Source: Oscillospiraceae bacterium (GTDB lineage: Bacteria; Bacillota; Clostridia; Oscillospirales; Oscillospiraceae). Taken from it: a stretch of DNA of 42,553 nucleotides. Shown here one piece after another: positions 27,601-33,803 of the stretch. The position numbers and the translations under genes were made by a program. Location of the stretch: positions 1 to 42,553 of the forward strand of contig JAFXYD010000114.1 of assembly GCA_017541995.1 (NCBI GenBank), read 5' to 3'. Below the pieces are notes generated by a model, which had not been told where the DNA came from, did no database searches, and saw nothing but the letters and a program-made list of their open reading frames with translations. Every line of letters starts with the position of its first letter. Positions within the stretch are counted from its first letter, which is position 1.

Positions 27601-28916
27601 GCCGCCCGCTGCCGGAACAGGGTGACCACGTCGCCGCAGTCCAGCGCTTTCTCCCTGCGGTTGGCGGCCTCCAGCCGCTCCAGCTGGGCCGGGGCCAGCA
27701 GATCCACGTCGGCAAGGCGTTCCACCCGGGTCAGCTCCAGCAGGATCTTCTCAAAGCTCTCGTGCATGGCCTGCACCACCTCGTCGTGATACCGGTCCAT
27801 GGGGTACACCGCCCGCAGGGTGACGACGCCCTCGGCCCGCCACACGGTGTATTCAAATTCCTCCTTGGCGTCCGGAGCGGCATAATACACCGGGGTGGTC
27901 TCGCCGCCGCAGAAGGAAATCCGGGGCAGCATATCCCCCTGATAGGAAAACAGGACCTTGGGCCGCAGCTCCGTCTCGGCGCAGAAGTCCGCGAAGGAAT
28001 AGAGTCCGTGTTTTCGATTCAGATCAATCTGTCGATCCAGCTCCCGGAGCAGCTCCGCGGGGCTTTTATCGTCGGTAAGATCCGCCAGAACCGGGTAGGT
28101 TTTTACAAACATACCCACGGTATCTCTCAGGCGCTGATCTCTGCCGTGGTGCACTGTGGAATACACCACGGTCTTGCTGTTGGTATGCCTGGAGAGCAGG
28201 ATTGCGAAGGCGGCGTTGAACAGGGTGCTGAGCTTCACCCCCTGCTGTCGGGCGAAGTCCTTCAGCGCCTGGGCGCTCATCGCCTTGATGGGGTAATCCA
28301 GCACCTTGGCCTCGTGAGGCCGCGCGTTGGCGTCCTCGTAGAGCTGGGTGGCGGTCTCCACCCCCTCGAAGCGCTTCAGATAGTAGTCCCGGGCCTCGGC
28401 ATAGGCAGCCGAGGCCAGCCGCTCCCGCTCCTCCAGGGCAAAATCGTTGGCGCTGAAGCGCTCCGGCTCCACGGGCAGGCCGTTGTAGGCCTCGTCGATC
28501 TGCCGGGTCAGAATGCCGAAGGAGAGGCCGTCAAAGATGACGTGGTGGACGTCGAGGAAGAGCAGCTTTTCCGCCGGGGTCACGATGACGGCAAAGCGGC
28601 AGAGCAGATCCCGCTCCAGGTCGAAGGGCTTCACATAGTCCCGAAGCTCAAAGCGCTCCGCCCAGAGCACCGGGATCTCCGGGCCCTCGGCTTCCCGGCG
28701 CAGATACTTGCAGACCTCGCCGTTCTCATCCTGGGTGAAGCCGGTTCGCAGAACGGGGTGGGCGGCGAGCACCTGGGCGATGGCCGCCTTCAGCCGGTTC
28801 AGATCCACGCCCTCCGGCAGCCGGATCGTGAACGGGTTATTGTAGGCGGTGTTCCGGGCGGTCATTTGCTCCACGTAGACGCCGTATTCCGTTTTGGAAA
28901 GTGGATAGCGATTCAT
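21681..28916 (-). CDS. Dimodular NRPS with terminal thioester reductase (C-A-T-C-A-T-R)
   Basis: About 2411 residues. Module 1: condensation domain with HHVIFDG (near 125), adenylation domain with YTSGSTGVPKG (near 574) and NAYGPTE (near 700), carrier GLSSI (near 957). Module 2: condensation HHILCDG (near 1130), adenylation YTSGSTGKPKG (near 1586) and NGYGPTE, carrier GGTSLSA (near 1970). A reductase follows, with GATGFLG (near 2056) for NADPH and a YVHSK (YxxxK) catalytic pair. Reductive release gives a peptide aldehyde or alcohol. A leading C domain is the usual sign of N-acylation by a fatty acyl starter. Hand-read binding-pocket residues are DAMFTGAVF(K) and DVMFLGGIF(K), suggesting hydrophobic substrates (low confidence). 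The ATG at 28916 is preferred over 28922 because GGAGG lies 7 nt upstream. Confidence 0.93.
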   Translation of the reverse strand: MNRYPLSKTEYGVYVEQMTARNTAYNNPFTIRLPEGVDLNRLKAAIAQVLAAHPVLRTGFTQDENGEVCKYLRREAEGPEIPVLWAERFELRDYVKPFDLERDLLCRFAVIVTPAEKLLFLDVHHVIFDGLSFGILTRQIDEAYNGLPVEPERFSANDFALEERERLASAAYAEARDYYLKRFEGVETATQLYEDANARPHEAKVLDYPIKAMSAQALKDFARQQGVKLSTLFNAAFAILLSRHTNSKTVVYSTVHHGRDQRLRDTVGMFVKTYPVLADLTDDKSPAELLRELDRQIDLNRKHGLYSFADFCAETELRPKVLFSYQGDMLPRISFCGGETTPVYYAAPDAKEEFEYTVWRAEGVVTLRAVYPMDRYHDEVVQAMHESFEKILLELTRVERLADVDLLAPAQLERLEAANRREKALDCGDVVTLFRQRAAEQPEHEAVVCGDTRLSYGELDRLSDALAAFLAGKGVGREDVVSILIPRGVYMAAAPLGVLKCGAGYQPLDPSYPPERLEFMIRDAEAKYLIAERSLMDRVPGYTGPVLYTDEIPTLPPARAPEQDYDPAQRFILLYTSGSTGVPKGVILERGNLAAFCGWFRDYYRLSPESRAAAYASFGFDASMMDTWPTLSAGAALHVIREEIRLDMLAIRDYFQTHKITHSFMTTQVGRQYAELFPEAEYPKYLTVGGERLVPVEPPKTYGLYNAYGPTECTVFVNHYPVDRLYERIPIGPALPNLRQYVVDEQLRRVPLGVPGELLCAGPQVGRGYLNRPEQSARAFLDNPFDADERYRRVYRTGDVVRMLPGGVVDFIGRSDGQVKIRGFRIELSEVEGVIRKFQGVKDATVQAFDQEGGGKFIAAYVVSDQNVDVDALNAFILQNKPPYMVPAVTMQIDAIPLNQNQKVNKRALPVPQRKAERLVPPKNETQRRIFDCAARVIGSREFGVNQDLFYAGLSSIGAIKLNVLLAKEFGIPFTIGDLKANSSVEALERFVQSSEAAQEYEILSDYPLTETQNGILVECIAKPGSTVYNIPYLFKLSPKVELPRLKAALEQTIQAHPYLKMQLFVQEDGEIRVCRDDPKHPVAELIETDRLPEPLVTPFELFNSPLYRMRIYKTPEANYLFLELHHILCDGTSEAVLIEDINSAYAGAALEPERYTGFEAALEEKKARQSARYEQAKAYYHNLLDGAEHDFLPPKDLRGRAPATGVLSLKSELDMAAVKAFCQEKRFTVNAFFNTAFALLVSKYSFKNEALYTTIYNGRNDSRLSRAVTMLVKTLPVCLQLDGEQPVQELIAAVGRQLMDSMSHDIYSFGEIARACEIPMDLMFVYQGESFSFNAICGEPAQVIPLDLSDTKAPISFYIFEEKGVAEFRFEYRSDLYSEAFMRAFSAYFEQAVRSLMTKRLVKEVSILPAAVKERIRGFNATEGPVPETTVNRIFEAEVLRHPDRIAVIAQGERLSYRELNEHANRIAHALLRAGVRPDDMVGLMVPRVVWAYAGREGILKSGGGFLMLAPDYPDDRVRYIIENSEAKLLLTTAQLARERAELFRACGLEVMVIEQLIQSDETGNPDPAVKPHNLAYCLYTSGSTGKPKGVMIEHHSLVNFVTENPHNLYDYLHLKDVSVTLSFAALTFDVSVMEHTTGLYTGKTVVIATEEEIHNPNLLARLILENHVEASFFSPSYVNNLLDFPDAVAALRSMKSLLLGGEALPAPLYKRMRDLGIRARIINGYGPTETTIFITADNVTDEHITIGGPVGNTKLAIFDKFNNELPPYVPGELILCGDNVGRGYVKLEQMNREKYISFEGLPAYRSGDLSRWSPDGRILFMGRMDNQVKLRGLRIELDEIENVMNTYPGMMRSLVLVKESQREGQFLCAYFTANEKLDPNALKAHISKSLAKYMVPSVYMQLDSIPMNKNGKIDKKALPEPVTESVQRELKRPKNEMERKIAAIYAKALGHKDIGVDEDFFESGGTSLSASKVAMLALSMNLSIAYKDVFDYPTAEEMAKHLGAEPETAAPAPAQAAPREIHENALRRNVAEYVDEIAERRPLGRVLLTGATGFLGAHVFKKLLEREVPTVALCRAGELDENTRLRAMMAYYFDSPLDEEITRLVKVYDADITSDGLERLLAAERIDTVINCAACVKHFAKDDIIERINVEGVKKLLALSRAKQARFIQISTLSVAGEDVDNAIDPAFRLGEDALDFGQDISNKYVHSKFMAERAVLEAIDSGLDAKIIRVGNLMGRQSDGEFQINSVTNSFIRSLKAYRVLGCFPVSSCDQTVDFSPIDEVAECIMRLSLTDSGFTLFHCANAHEVQMGDVIEAMNRYGFKIAIVRDELFRARLNEAAADESRSMLVSGLLTYSSSDKRLRRYVKTDNSFSVKALYRLGYKWPITDENYLLRVIESLDSLGFFDRDDI

Positions 28917-28932
28917 AGACATCCCTCCAGAT

Positions 28933-29523
28933 TCAGATTGTTTTGATAATAGCGGGGTCCAGCCCGCTGAGCTTCTCGTCCGCGCACAGGCTCAGGGCAA
29001 AGCCCTCGAAAATCGCGCTCCGGATGGACAGGCCCGGGGGCAGCTCCTCCTCCAGAGCGGGTATTTGCTTCGGGTCGGTATAGCCCCCCAAGGCCTTATA
29101 TAGGGCTTCCTTCCGGGTCCAGAGAATGTGAAAGCGCTTCATCGGCTCCTCCCGGATCCAGGCAAGCTCCGCCGGACCCAGAGCCGCCGGGGCGGCGCTC
29201 AGATTGTCGGGGTCCAGGCGCTCCAGGTCGACTCCGACCCGGCGCCCCTCCCCCACCGCCAGCAGGCAGCGGCCCCCGCTGTGGGACAGGCTGAAGACGG
29301 GGCCCTGCTCCAGATACGGCCTGCCCGCCGGGGTACAGCCCAGGCTCGATTCCCGCTCCACCCCCAGGGCCCGATGCAGCAGGACCCCGGAGCCGATGAC
29401 GCTGCGGCGGTCCTCCTCCCGCCGCATCCGGCAGGCCCGGGCATAGCGGGCGGGAAAGCGCCAGCGAACCAGCTCCAGGTCCGCCTGGGTGAGCGTATTG
29501 GAATCCAGCATATATAAGCGCAC
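28933..29523 (-). CDS. Sfp-type 4'-phosphopantetheinyl transferase
   Basis: About 196 residues. It carries GRPYL, then FSLSHSGG, then VGVDLE with the metal-binding Asp/Glu, and the distal WTRKEALYKALG, the standard motif order of Sfp-type enzymes that convert apo-carrier proteins to holo form using CoA. It should activate the two carrier domains of the NRPS, whose start lies 16 bp downstream. A GTG start at 29523 is chosen (VRLYMLDS) because AAGGGGAGGGGG lies just upstream and because the longer frame to 29565 would begin almost at the predicted transcription start. It is the first gene of the NRPS operon. Confidence 0.9.
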   Translation of the reverse strand: MRLYMLDSNTLTQADLELVRWRFPARYARACRMRREEDRRSVIGSGVLLHRALGVERESSLGCTPAGRPYLEQGPVFSLSHSGGRCLLAVGEGRRVGVDLERLDPDNLSAAPAALGPAELAWIREEPMKRFHILWTRKEALYKALGGYTDPKQIPALEEELPPGLSIRSAIFEGFALSLCADEKLSGLDPAIIKTI

Positions 29524-29573
29524 AGCCGCGCCCCCTCCCCTTCCCCGCAGAACCTGCAGGCACATTTTGGAAT

Positions 29574-29579
29574 ATTATA
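29574..29579 (-). promoter_or_regulatory. Candidate -10 box of the NRPS operon
   Basis: A perfect TATAAT lies on the minus strand in an AT-rich island about 50 bp upstream of the phosphopantetheinyl transferase start. The matching -35 (TTTTAA at 17 bp) is poor, so an activator or an alternative sigma factor may be needed. Confidence 0.35.
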
Positions 29580-29647
29580 ACATATTTCTGTATGTTTTAA
29601 AAGTATTTTTCCGGAATTCCTTCGGATTTGTCGGGCTATTATAACGC

Positions 29648-29677
29648 GGCGCCTCCCTGCGGGGGCAGGGAGGCGCC
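29648..29677. terminator. Stable hairpin between MATE and NRPS operons
   Basis: A perfect 13-bp stem (GGCGCCTCCCTGC and its complement, loop GGGG) lies just past the MATE stop codon. The U-tract on the minus strand is weak, so read-through into the NRPS genes is possible. Confidence 0.55.
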
Positions 29678-29684
29678 GGGGCGT

Positions 29685-31013
29685 TTATTCTTTTTTCGCC
29701 GGGCCGCTGAGGCAGAAGCGGAGGCTCAGGATCGTGGCAACGGTCCAGCCGATGGGCCAGGCGCACCAGATGCCGGTGGAGCCCAGGCCGGTTTTGGAGA
29801 GGAGAATGGCCAGCACCACCCGGAGGATCAGATCTGTGAAGGTGGCGACCATGAAGAGCTTCATGCGCTTGGCGCCCCGGAGCACGCCGTCGGCGGCCAG
29901 CTTGGCGGAGACCACAAAATAGAAGGGGGCCAGAATCTTCAGATAAATCACGCCGGTGCGCACCGCCGTTTCGGTGGGCTCGTCGATGAAGAAGCGCACC
30001 AAGCTCTCCCCCAGGAAGAAGTAGGGCAGGGCAAAGATCAGACTCAGAATCCAGATGATCTTGATGCCCGCCCGGAAGCCCTCCCGGACCCGGGCGCGCT
30101 TCCCGGCGCCGATGTTCTGGGCGGTGAAATTGGAGATGCCGTTGCAGAGGGTGGTGAAGGAGGTGATGACCAGATTGTTCAGCTTGACCCCCGCGGCATA
30201 GCCCGCGATGACGCCGGAGCCGAAGCCGTTGATGACCCGCTGGATCACGATGTTCCCCACGGAGATGAAGCTCTGCTGGATCACGCTGGGCACGGCGATG
30301 CGCAAAAACTGGACCAGGATCCCGCGGTCAAAGCGCCGGGGCTTCGAGTCGGTTTTCATGGCCCCCAGGCGGCGGAAAACCGCCGTCAGCGCCAGCAGGC
30401 AGCTGACCCCCTGGCAGAGGAAGGTGGCCCAGGCCACGCCGGCCACCCCCATCCGGAACAGTCCCACAAAGAGCAGGTCCACCACCACGTTGGCCGTGGA
30501 GGAGGCTGCCAGGAACCAGAAGGGGGTTTTGGAGTCGCCCAGGGCGGAGAAGATGCCGGTGGCGATGTTGTAGTAGAACACAAAGGGCAGGCCCAGGACG
30601 TAGATGCGCAGATACAGCAGGGAGTCCGCCATCAGCTCCTCCGGGGTATGGATCAGCCGCAAAAGGGCCTCTCCCCCCAGCAGGCCCGCCGCCATCAGCA
30701 GCAGGCAGAGCGCCCCGCTGGCGATCATGGTGGTGGAAACCGTGGATTTGACGCAGCTGTGGTTGCCGGCCCCGAAGAAGGTGGAAACCACCACGGAGCA
30801 GCCGATGTTGCAGCCGAAGGCGAAGGCAATCAGTATCAGGGTGATTTCGTAGCTGTTGCCCACGGCGGCCAGGGCGTTTTCCCCGATGAGCTTCCCCGCC
30901 ACCAGGGAGTCCGCGATATTATAGAGCTGCTGGAAGAGTACGCTTCCGAACAACGGCAGGCAAAAGCGCCAGAGTACCCCCCCGGCCTTGCCGGTGGTCA
31001 GATCATGATTCAA
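29685..31013 (-). CDS. MATE-family efflux transporter
   Basis: A 442-residue integral membrane protein with twelve hydrophobic segments in two six-helix halves and the MATE-typical starts LPLFGSVLFQQLYNIADSLV and IAVPSVIQQSFISVGN. MATE proteins export drugs or metabolites using Na+ or H+ gradients. The start is a TTG at 31013, with AAGGAAG 8-9 nt upstream; no in-frame ATG fits better. It sits directly upstream of the NRPS operon on the same strand and 45 bp after the metallophosphatase gene, so it may export the NRPS product or belong to the reverse transcriptase-phosphatase transcript. The location favours but does not prove the first. Confidence 0.9.
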   Translation of the reverse strand: MNHDLTTGKAGGVLWRFCLPLFGSVLFQQLYNIADSLVAGKLIGENALAAVGNSYEITLILIAFAFGCNIGCSVVVSTFFGAGNHSCVKSTVSTTMIASGALCLLLMAAGLLGGEALLRLIHTPEELMADSLLYLRIYVLGLPFVFYYNIATGIFSALGDSKTPFWFLAASSTANVVVDLLFVGLFRMGVAGVAWATFLCQGVSCLLALTAVFRRLGAMKTDSKPRRFDRGILVQFLRIAVPSVIQQSFISVGNIVIQRVINGFGSGVIAGYAAGVKLNNLVITSFTTLCNGISNFTAQNIGAGKRARVREGFRAGIKIIWILSLIFALPYFFLGESLVRFFIDEPTETAVRTGVIYLKILAPFYFVVSAKLAADGVLRGAKRMKLFMVATFTDLILRVVLAILLSKTGLGSTGIWCAWPIGWTVATILSLRFCLSGPAKKE

Positions 31014-31058
31014 GTCAATTCGCTTCCTTTTTCTTTTTGCGCGCTGCTGCCCGACAGC

Positions 31059-31748
31059 TCAGCTGACGTAGAACTGCTCCAGGCTGTCCAGGCAGACGCA
31101 GCCCAGGGTGCCGGTGTAGACGGCTCCGCAGTCTATGGCGATGTGGTTGTTTTTGGTGTAGATCCGGTTGTTCAGCCCGGGCTCAATGAAGCCGGTGGGG
31201 GTGTGGCCCGTCACCAGGTATTTCTCCCGATAATAGCATTTGCTGTAGTCCATGCGCTCCCAGATGAAGTCATGGAGCACGCAGTCCTCGGGCCGCTTTT
31301 CCTTCTGATAGCGCCCGACCCCGGCGTGGGCCAGGAGAAAGGCCCGCCCGTTCAGCGCGATTTCATAATACCAGGGCAGCGCGTCCATCCATTCCAGCAG
31401 ACGGAGCCGACGCTCCTCCGGCAGACGAAGCCAGGCCTCCCAGGTGACCAGGCCGCCGTTGCGCCCGGTCCAGTTCTGATAGCATCGCTCCCAGGCCTCC
31501 CGGTCCGGGGGGCTCAGCTGCCTGCCCCAGCCCCAGGCGGTTCGGCGGAACATATCCTCGTGATTGCCCAGCAGGCAGATCACGTTGGCTCTGTCCCGGA
31601 GATCCTCCAGGATCTCGATGCCCTTCGGCCCCCGGTCCGCGGCGTCCCCCAGGAAAAAGAGGGTGTCCCGGTCTGAGAACCTGATTTTTTCCAGCATGGC
31701 CATATACAGATCGTAACAGCCGTGGAGGTCGGAAAGAACGTAATACAT
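31059..31748 (-). CDS. PPP-type metallophosphoesterase
   Basis: A 229-residue calcineurin-like phosphoesterase with DLHGCYD near residue 7, GDAADRGPKG near 34-43, GNHEDMF near 61-67 and later LLAHAG, the metal-binding motifs of PPP-family Ser/Thr phosphatases and ApaH/PrpE-type dinucleoside polyphosphatases. The DRG-GNHE pattern favours the protein phosphatase/diadenosine-tetraphosphatase group. It starts 15 bp after the reverse transcriptase stop, with an AAGGGGA ribosome binding site in the gap, implying cotranscription. Whether it acts on proteins or nucleotides is not decidable here. Confidence 0.88.
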   Translation of the reverse strand: MYYVLSDLHGCYDLYMAMLEKIRFSDRDTLFFLGDAADRGPKGIEILEDLRDRANVICLLGNHEDMFRRTAWGWGRQLSPPDREAWERCYQNWTGRNGGLVTWEAWLRLPEERRLRLLEWMDALPWYYEIALNGRAFLLAHAGVGRYQKEKRPEDCVLHDFIWERMDYSKCYYREKYLVTGHTPTGFIEPGLNNRIYTKNNHIAIDCGAVYTGTLGCVCLDSLEQFYVS

Positions 31749-31763
31749 CGAATCTCGTCCCCT

Positions 31764-32987
31764 TCAAGTCCCGGCGGCGCGCTCTGCCTCCGCCTTCTGA
31801 TGGGCGTAATACTCGTGAACCAGGCTGCGGTAGCCCAGGTTTTTCAATTCTCCGTAGCGGACCCGATAGCGGCCCTTCGTGCGCGTTCCGCTGATGAGCA
31901 CCCGGAGGCAGTCCTGGGCGTAGCGGTCGATGACGCCCAGGGAGTCCGCGGTGTTGATGACGGAGAAAAACCAGCAGCTCCAGCTGAGCTCCCGGTCCTC
32001 GGGGCTCTCCAGCAGCTTCCGGTTGAAGACCCGGATAAAGGCCGCCGCGGCCTGGACGCCGCTGCGGCCGCTGCGGTCCCGCCAGCGGGCCAGGGCCCGG
32101 GTCTTGCGGCGCATCTTGGCCTTCAGCTTGTCCAGGGTGGCGGGGGCAATGTCCACCCGGTCCCCCTTGCAGAAAAAGCCCAGGAAGGTCCAGCCGCTCT
32201 CGGGGCTGAAGCGCGCTTCCTTTTTGGGATTGATTTGCAGGCCCTTCTCCGCCAGCGCGGCCCGGAGTCGGGCGGCATGGGCCTCCAGCTCCTCTTCGTC
32301 GGAGGCGAAGAGGATGATGTCGTCGGAATAGCGGGCGTAGATCACGCCTCGCCGATGGAATTCCGCGTCCAGCTCCGCCAGATAGAGATTGGCATAGAAG
32401 GCGGATTGGGGCGTCCCCGCCATGATGCCCTTCTGCTCCAGCAGGGGCTCCCCCTTTTCCAGCACGGCAGGCTCCCGCAACAGCCCCGCCAGGAAGGCGT
32501 AGAGGGCGGGGTCCGGGGCCAGGGTCTGCTCCAGCAGGGGCAAAAAGCGCTCCGGCGGCACGGAATTGAAGTAGTTGCTGATATCCAGCTTATAGGCGTA
32601 CATGCCCTCCAGCCCCGGCACGGATCGCAGGGCGCGGATGGCGTCCTTGGCCGTGCGGCCCGGGCGGAAGGACCAGAGCCCGGGGGCAAAGCCCTCGTCG
32701 CAGCTTCGCAGCAGCAGCCAGGTCAGCAGCTTGAAGACCGTATTCTCCGGCTCGGGGTAGATGTAGACCACTCGTTTTTTCTCGGCGTGGAGCTTGGAGA
32801 TCACCGCCCGCCGGGGCAGGGGCATGGCCTCTCCCCTGCGGATCGCTTCCCAGACCGGCAGATAGGCGCCCGCGTCGATGTAGGCCCGGAGCCGCTTTGC
32901 TTCTGCGGCCCCGCAGCACAGGCTGCATTTGTAGGCGTAGTAGGCTTCCCAGATTTCCGGCTGCGAGATGGCGTTCAGAAGGGACAT
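31764..32987 (-). CDS. Reverse transcriptase of an unassigned group
   Basis: A 407-residue RNA-directed DNA polymerase with no accessory domain fused. Landmarks: FRPGRTAKDAI (near 113), the first catalytic Asp in YKLDISNYFNSV (near 140), motif 4 AGTPQSAFYAN (near 195), and the catalytic YSDD in YARYSDDIILFA (near 222). A basic thumb-like region and a C-terminal tail RYGELKNLGYRSLVHEYY complete it. Motif 4 lacks the QG...SP pattern of group II and retron enzymes and the GxxxSQ of diversity-generating retroelements. The ATG at 32987 is chosen for GGAGG 9 nt upstream; the longer frame would cross the structured leader. It is followed 15 bp later by the phosphatase gene. Confidence 0.85.
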   Translation of the reverse strand: MSLLNAISQPEIWEAYYAYKCSLCCGAAEAKRLRAYIDAGAYLPVWEAIRRGEAMPLPRRAVISKLHAEKKRVVYIYPEPENTVFKLLTWLLLRSCDEGFAPGLWSFRPGRTAKDAIRALRSVPGLEGMYAYKLDISNYFNSVPPERFLPLLEQTLAPDPALYAFLAGLLREPAVLEKGEPLLEQKGIMAGTPQSAFYANLYLAELDAEFHRRGVIYARYSDDIILFASDEEELEAHAARLRAALAEKGLQINPKKEARFSPESGWTFLGFFCKGDRVDIAPATLDKLKAKMRRKTRALARWRDRSGRSGVQAAAAFIRVFNRKLLESPEDRELSWSCWFFSVINTADSLGVIDRYAQDCLRVLISGTRTKGRYRVRYGELKNLGYRSLVHEYYAHQKAEAERAAGT

Positions 32988-33013
32988 GGGGGCGTCCTCC
33001 GTCAGAGCATCAT

Positions 33014-33158
33014 AAAAAACAGGAAGAGAAAGCATTAAAGCCCGAATAATTTCGGGAAGTACCAGACCGTACACGGGCAGGCTGCCTGCGAAGCCGCAAA
33101 AAGCCCGTGCCGGGTCCGCCGCAGGCGCAGGTTTCCCAGCGTTCTCTTCCTGTTTTTT
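33014..33158 (-). ncRNA. Candidate structured RNA bounded by inverted repeats, upstream of the reverse transcriptase
   Basis: A perfect 17-bp inverted repeat (AAAAAACAGGAAGAGAA at 33014-33030 and its complement at 33142-33158) encloses 111 bp. Inside are a perfect 6-bp hairpin at 33041-33056 (CCCGAA/TTCGGG) and a 7-bp stem 33072-33078/33103-33109 (CACGGGC/GCCCGTG) enclosing an inner TGCG/CGCA hairpin, with an alternative GCAGG/CCTGC pairing. It ends 26 bp before the reverse transcriptase ATG and is read on its strand. The layout recalls the a1/a2-bounded RNA of retrons, but no typical long msd stem is seen. A small mobile element or a terminator pair are alternatives. Confidence 0.45.
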
Positions 33159-33215
33159 TCAGTTTTTGGGGCGAGCTCTCGGCCCGCGGGGTCTTGGGCG
33201 AATCCAATACCGGTA

Positions 33216-33725
33216 TCAGGCGCCCAGAGCCTCCCGGATCCGGCGCACCACGTAGGAGCGGGCGTTCCACCAGCCCTCCTTGTCGTAGTAGAAGCGCAGA
33301 TAGGGCGTGCGGCTGCGGGCGCAGTCCCGGCGGAGCTGCTGCAGATCCCCGCGGCGGGACATGATCTCCACCACCAGCACCACCCTTGCGCCTTCATAGA
33401 AGGTGTAAACCGTGGTCTTGTCGGAGCGGGGGTTGGCGCTGCGGGTCACCCGGTAGGCGGCAAAGTCCCGGTTGAAAATGTCCTGGAAGTATTCCAGATA
33501 GCTGCCGGGGAAGTTGTACTGATTGGGCTCGTTGGGCAATTTGACGCCCCAGGAGCGGCCGATGGGGGTCTCCTCGGCATAGGCGGAAGCCTCGGGCTGC
33601 GCCGGCCAGTTGACCGGGCGGGCAGGCTGGACGGGGTCCGGCTTCTCCTCTTTGCCCTGCAGCAGCTCCACCACGTCGGAAAGGCTGGGCTTTTTGCCCT
33701 TCAGAAGCTTGGATAACAGACTCAT
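33216..33725 (-). CDS. Uncharacterised protein upstream of the reverse transcriptase
   Basis: A 169-residue soluble protein with a Lys-rich N-terminus (LLKGKKPSLSDVVELLQ), a Pro-rich linker (about 30-50) and a compact C-terminal domain containing YTFYEGARVVLVVEIMSRR, then RRDCARSRTPYLRFYYD and a final WWNARSYVVRRI helix. The alternating strands with a central VVE resemble a PD-(D/E)XK-like fold, but the catalytic Asp and Lys are not clear; I treat this only as a hint. AAGGAGG lies 8 nt before the ATG. It is 228 bp upstream of the reverse transcriptase start on the same strand, with the structured RNA candidate between them. Confidence 0.6.
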   Translation of the reverse strand: MSLLSKLLKGKKPSLSDVVELLQGKEEKPDPVQPARPVNWPAQPEASAYAEETPIGRSWGVKLPNEPNQYNFPGSYLEYFQDIFNRDFAAYRVTRSANPRSDKTTVYTFYEGARVVLVVEIMSRRGDLQQLRRDCARSRTPYLRFYYDKEGWWNARSYVVRRIREALGA

Positions 33726-33803
33726 GGCGGGTACCTCCTTGTATGGTCGGATTCAGGTCATGGGATCTATCTGTTTCGATCTTATCAGAAAAGCGCCGCC
33801 GTG

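Noticed and set aside
21996-28946. A 2316-codon plus-strand frame, exactly antisense to the NRPS
   Set aside because: GC-rich codon usage in the NRPS removes stops from the opposite strand. The translation is Gly/His/Leu/Val-rich, has no domains and no ribosome binding site.
31764-33158. Diversity-generating retroelement
   Set aside because: The reverse transcriptase lacks the GxxxSQ motif, and I see no adenine-variable template/variable repeat pair or lectin-like target gene nearby.
33014-33158. Calling the locus a retron outright
   Set aside because: No long msd stem, no clear branching-guanosine context and no VTG motif in the polymerase; only the inverted-repeat layout matches.
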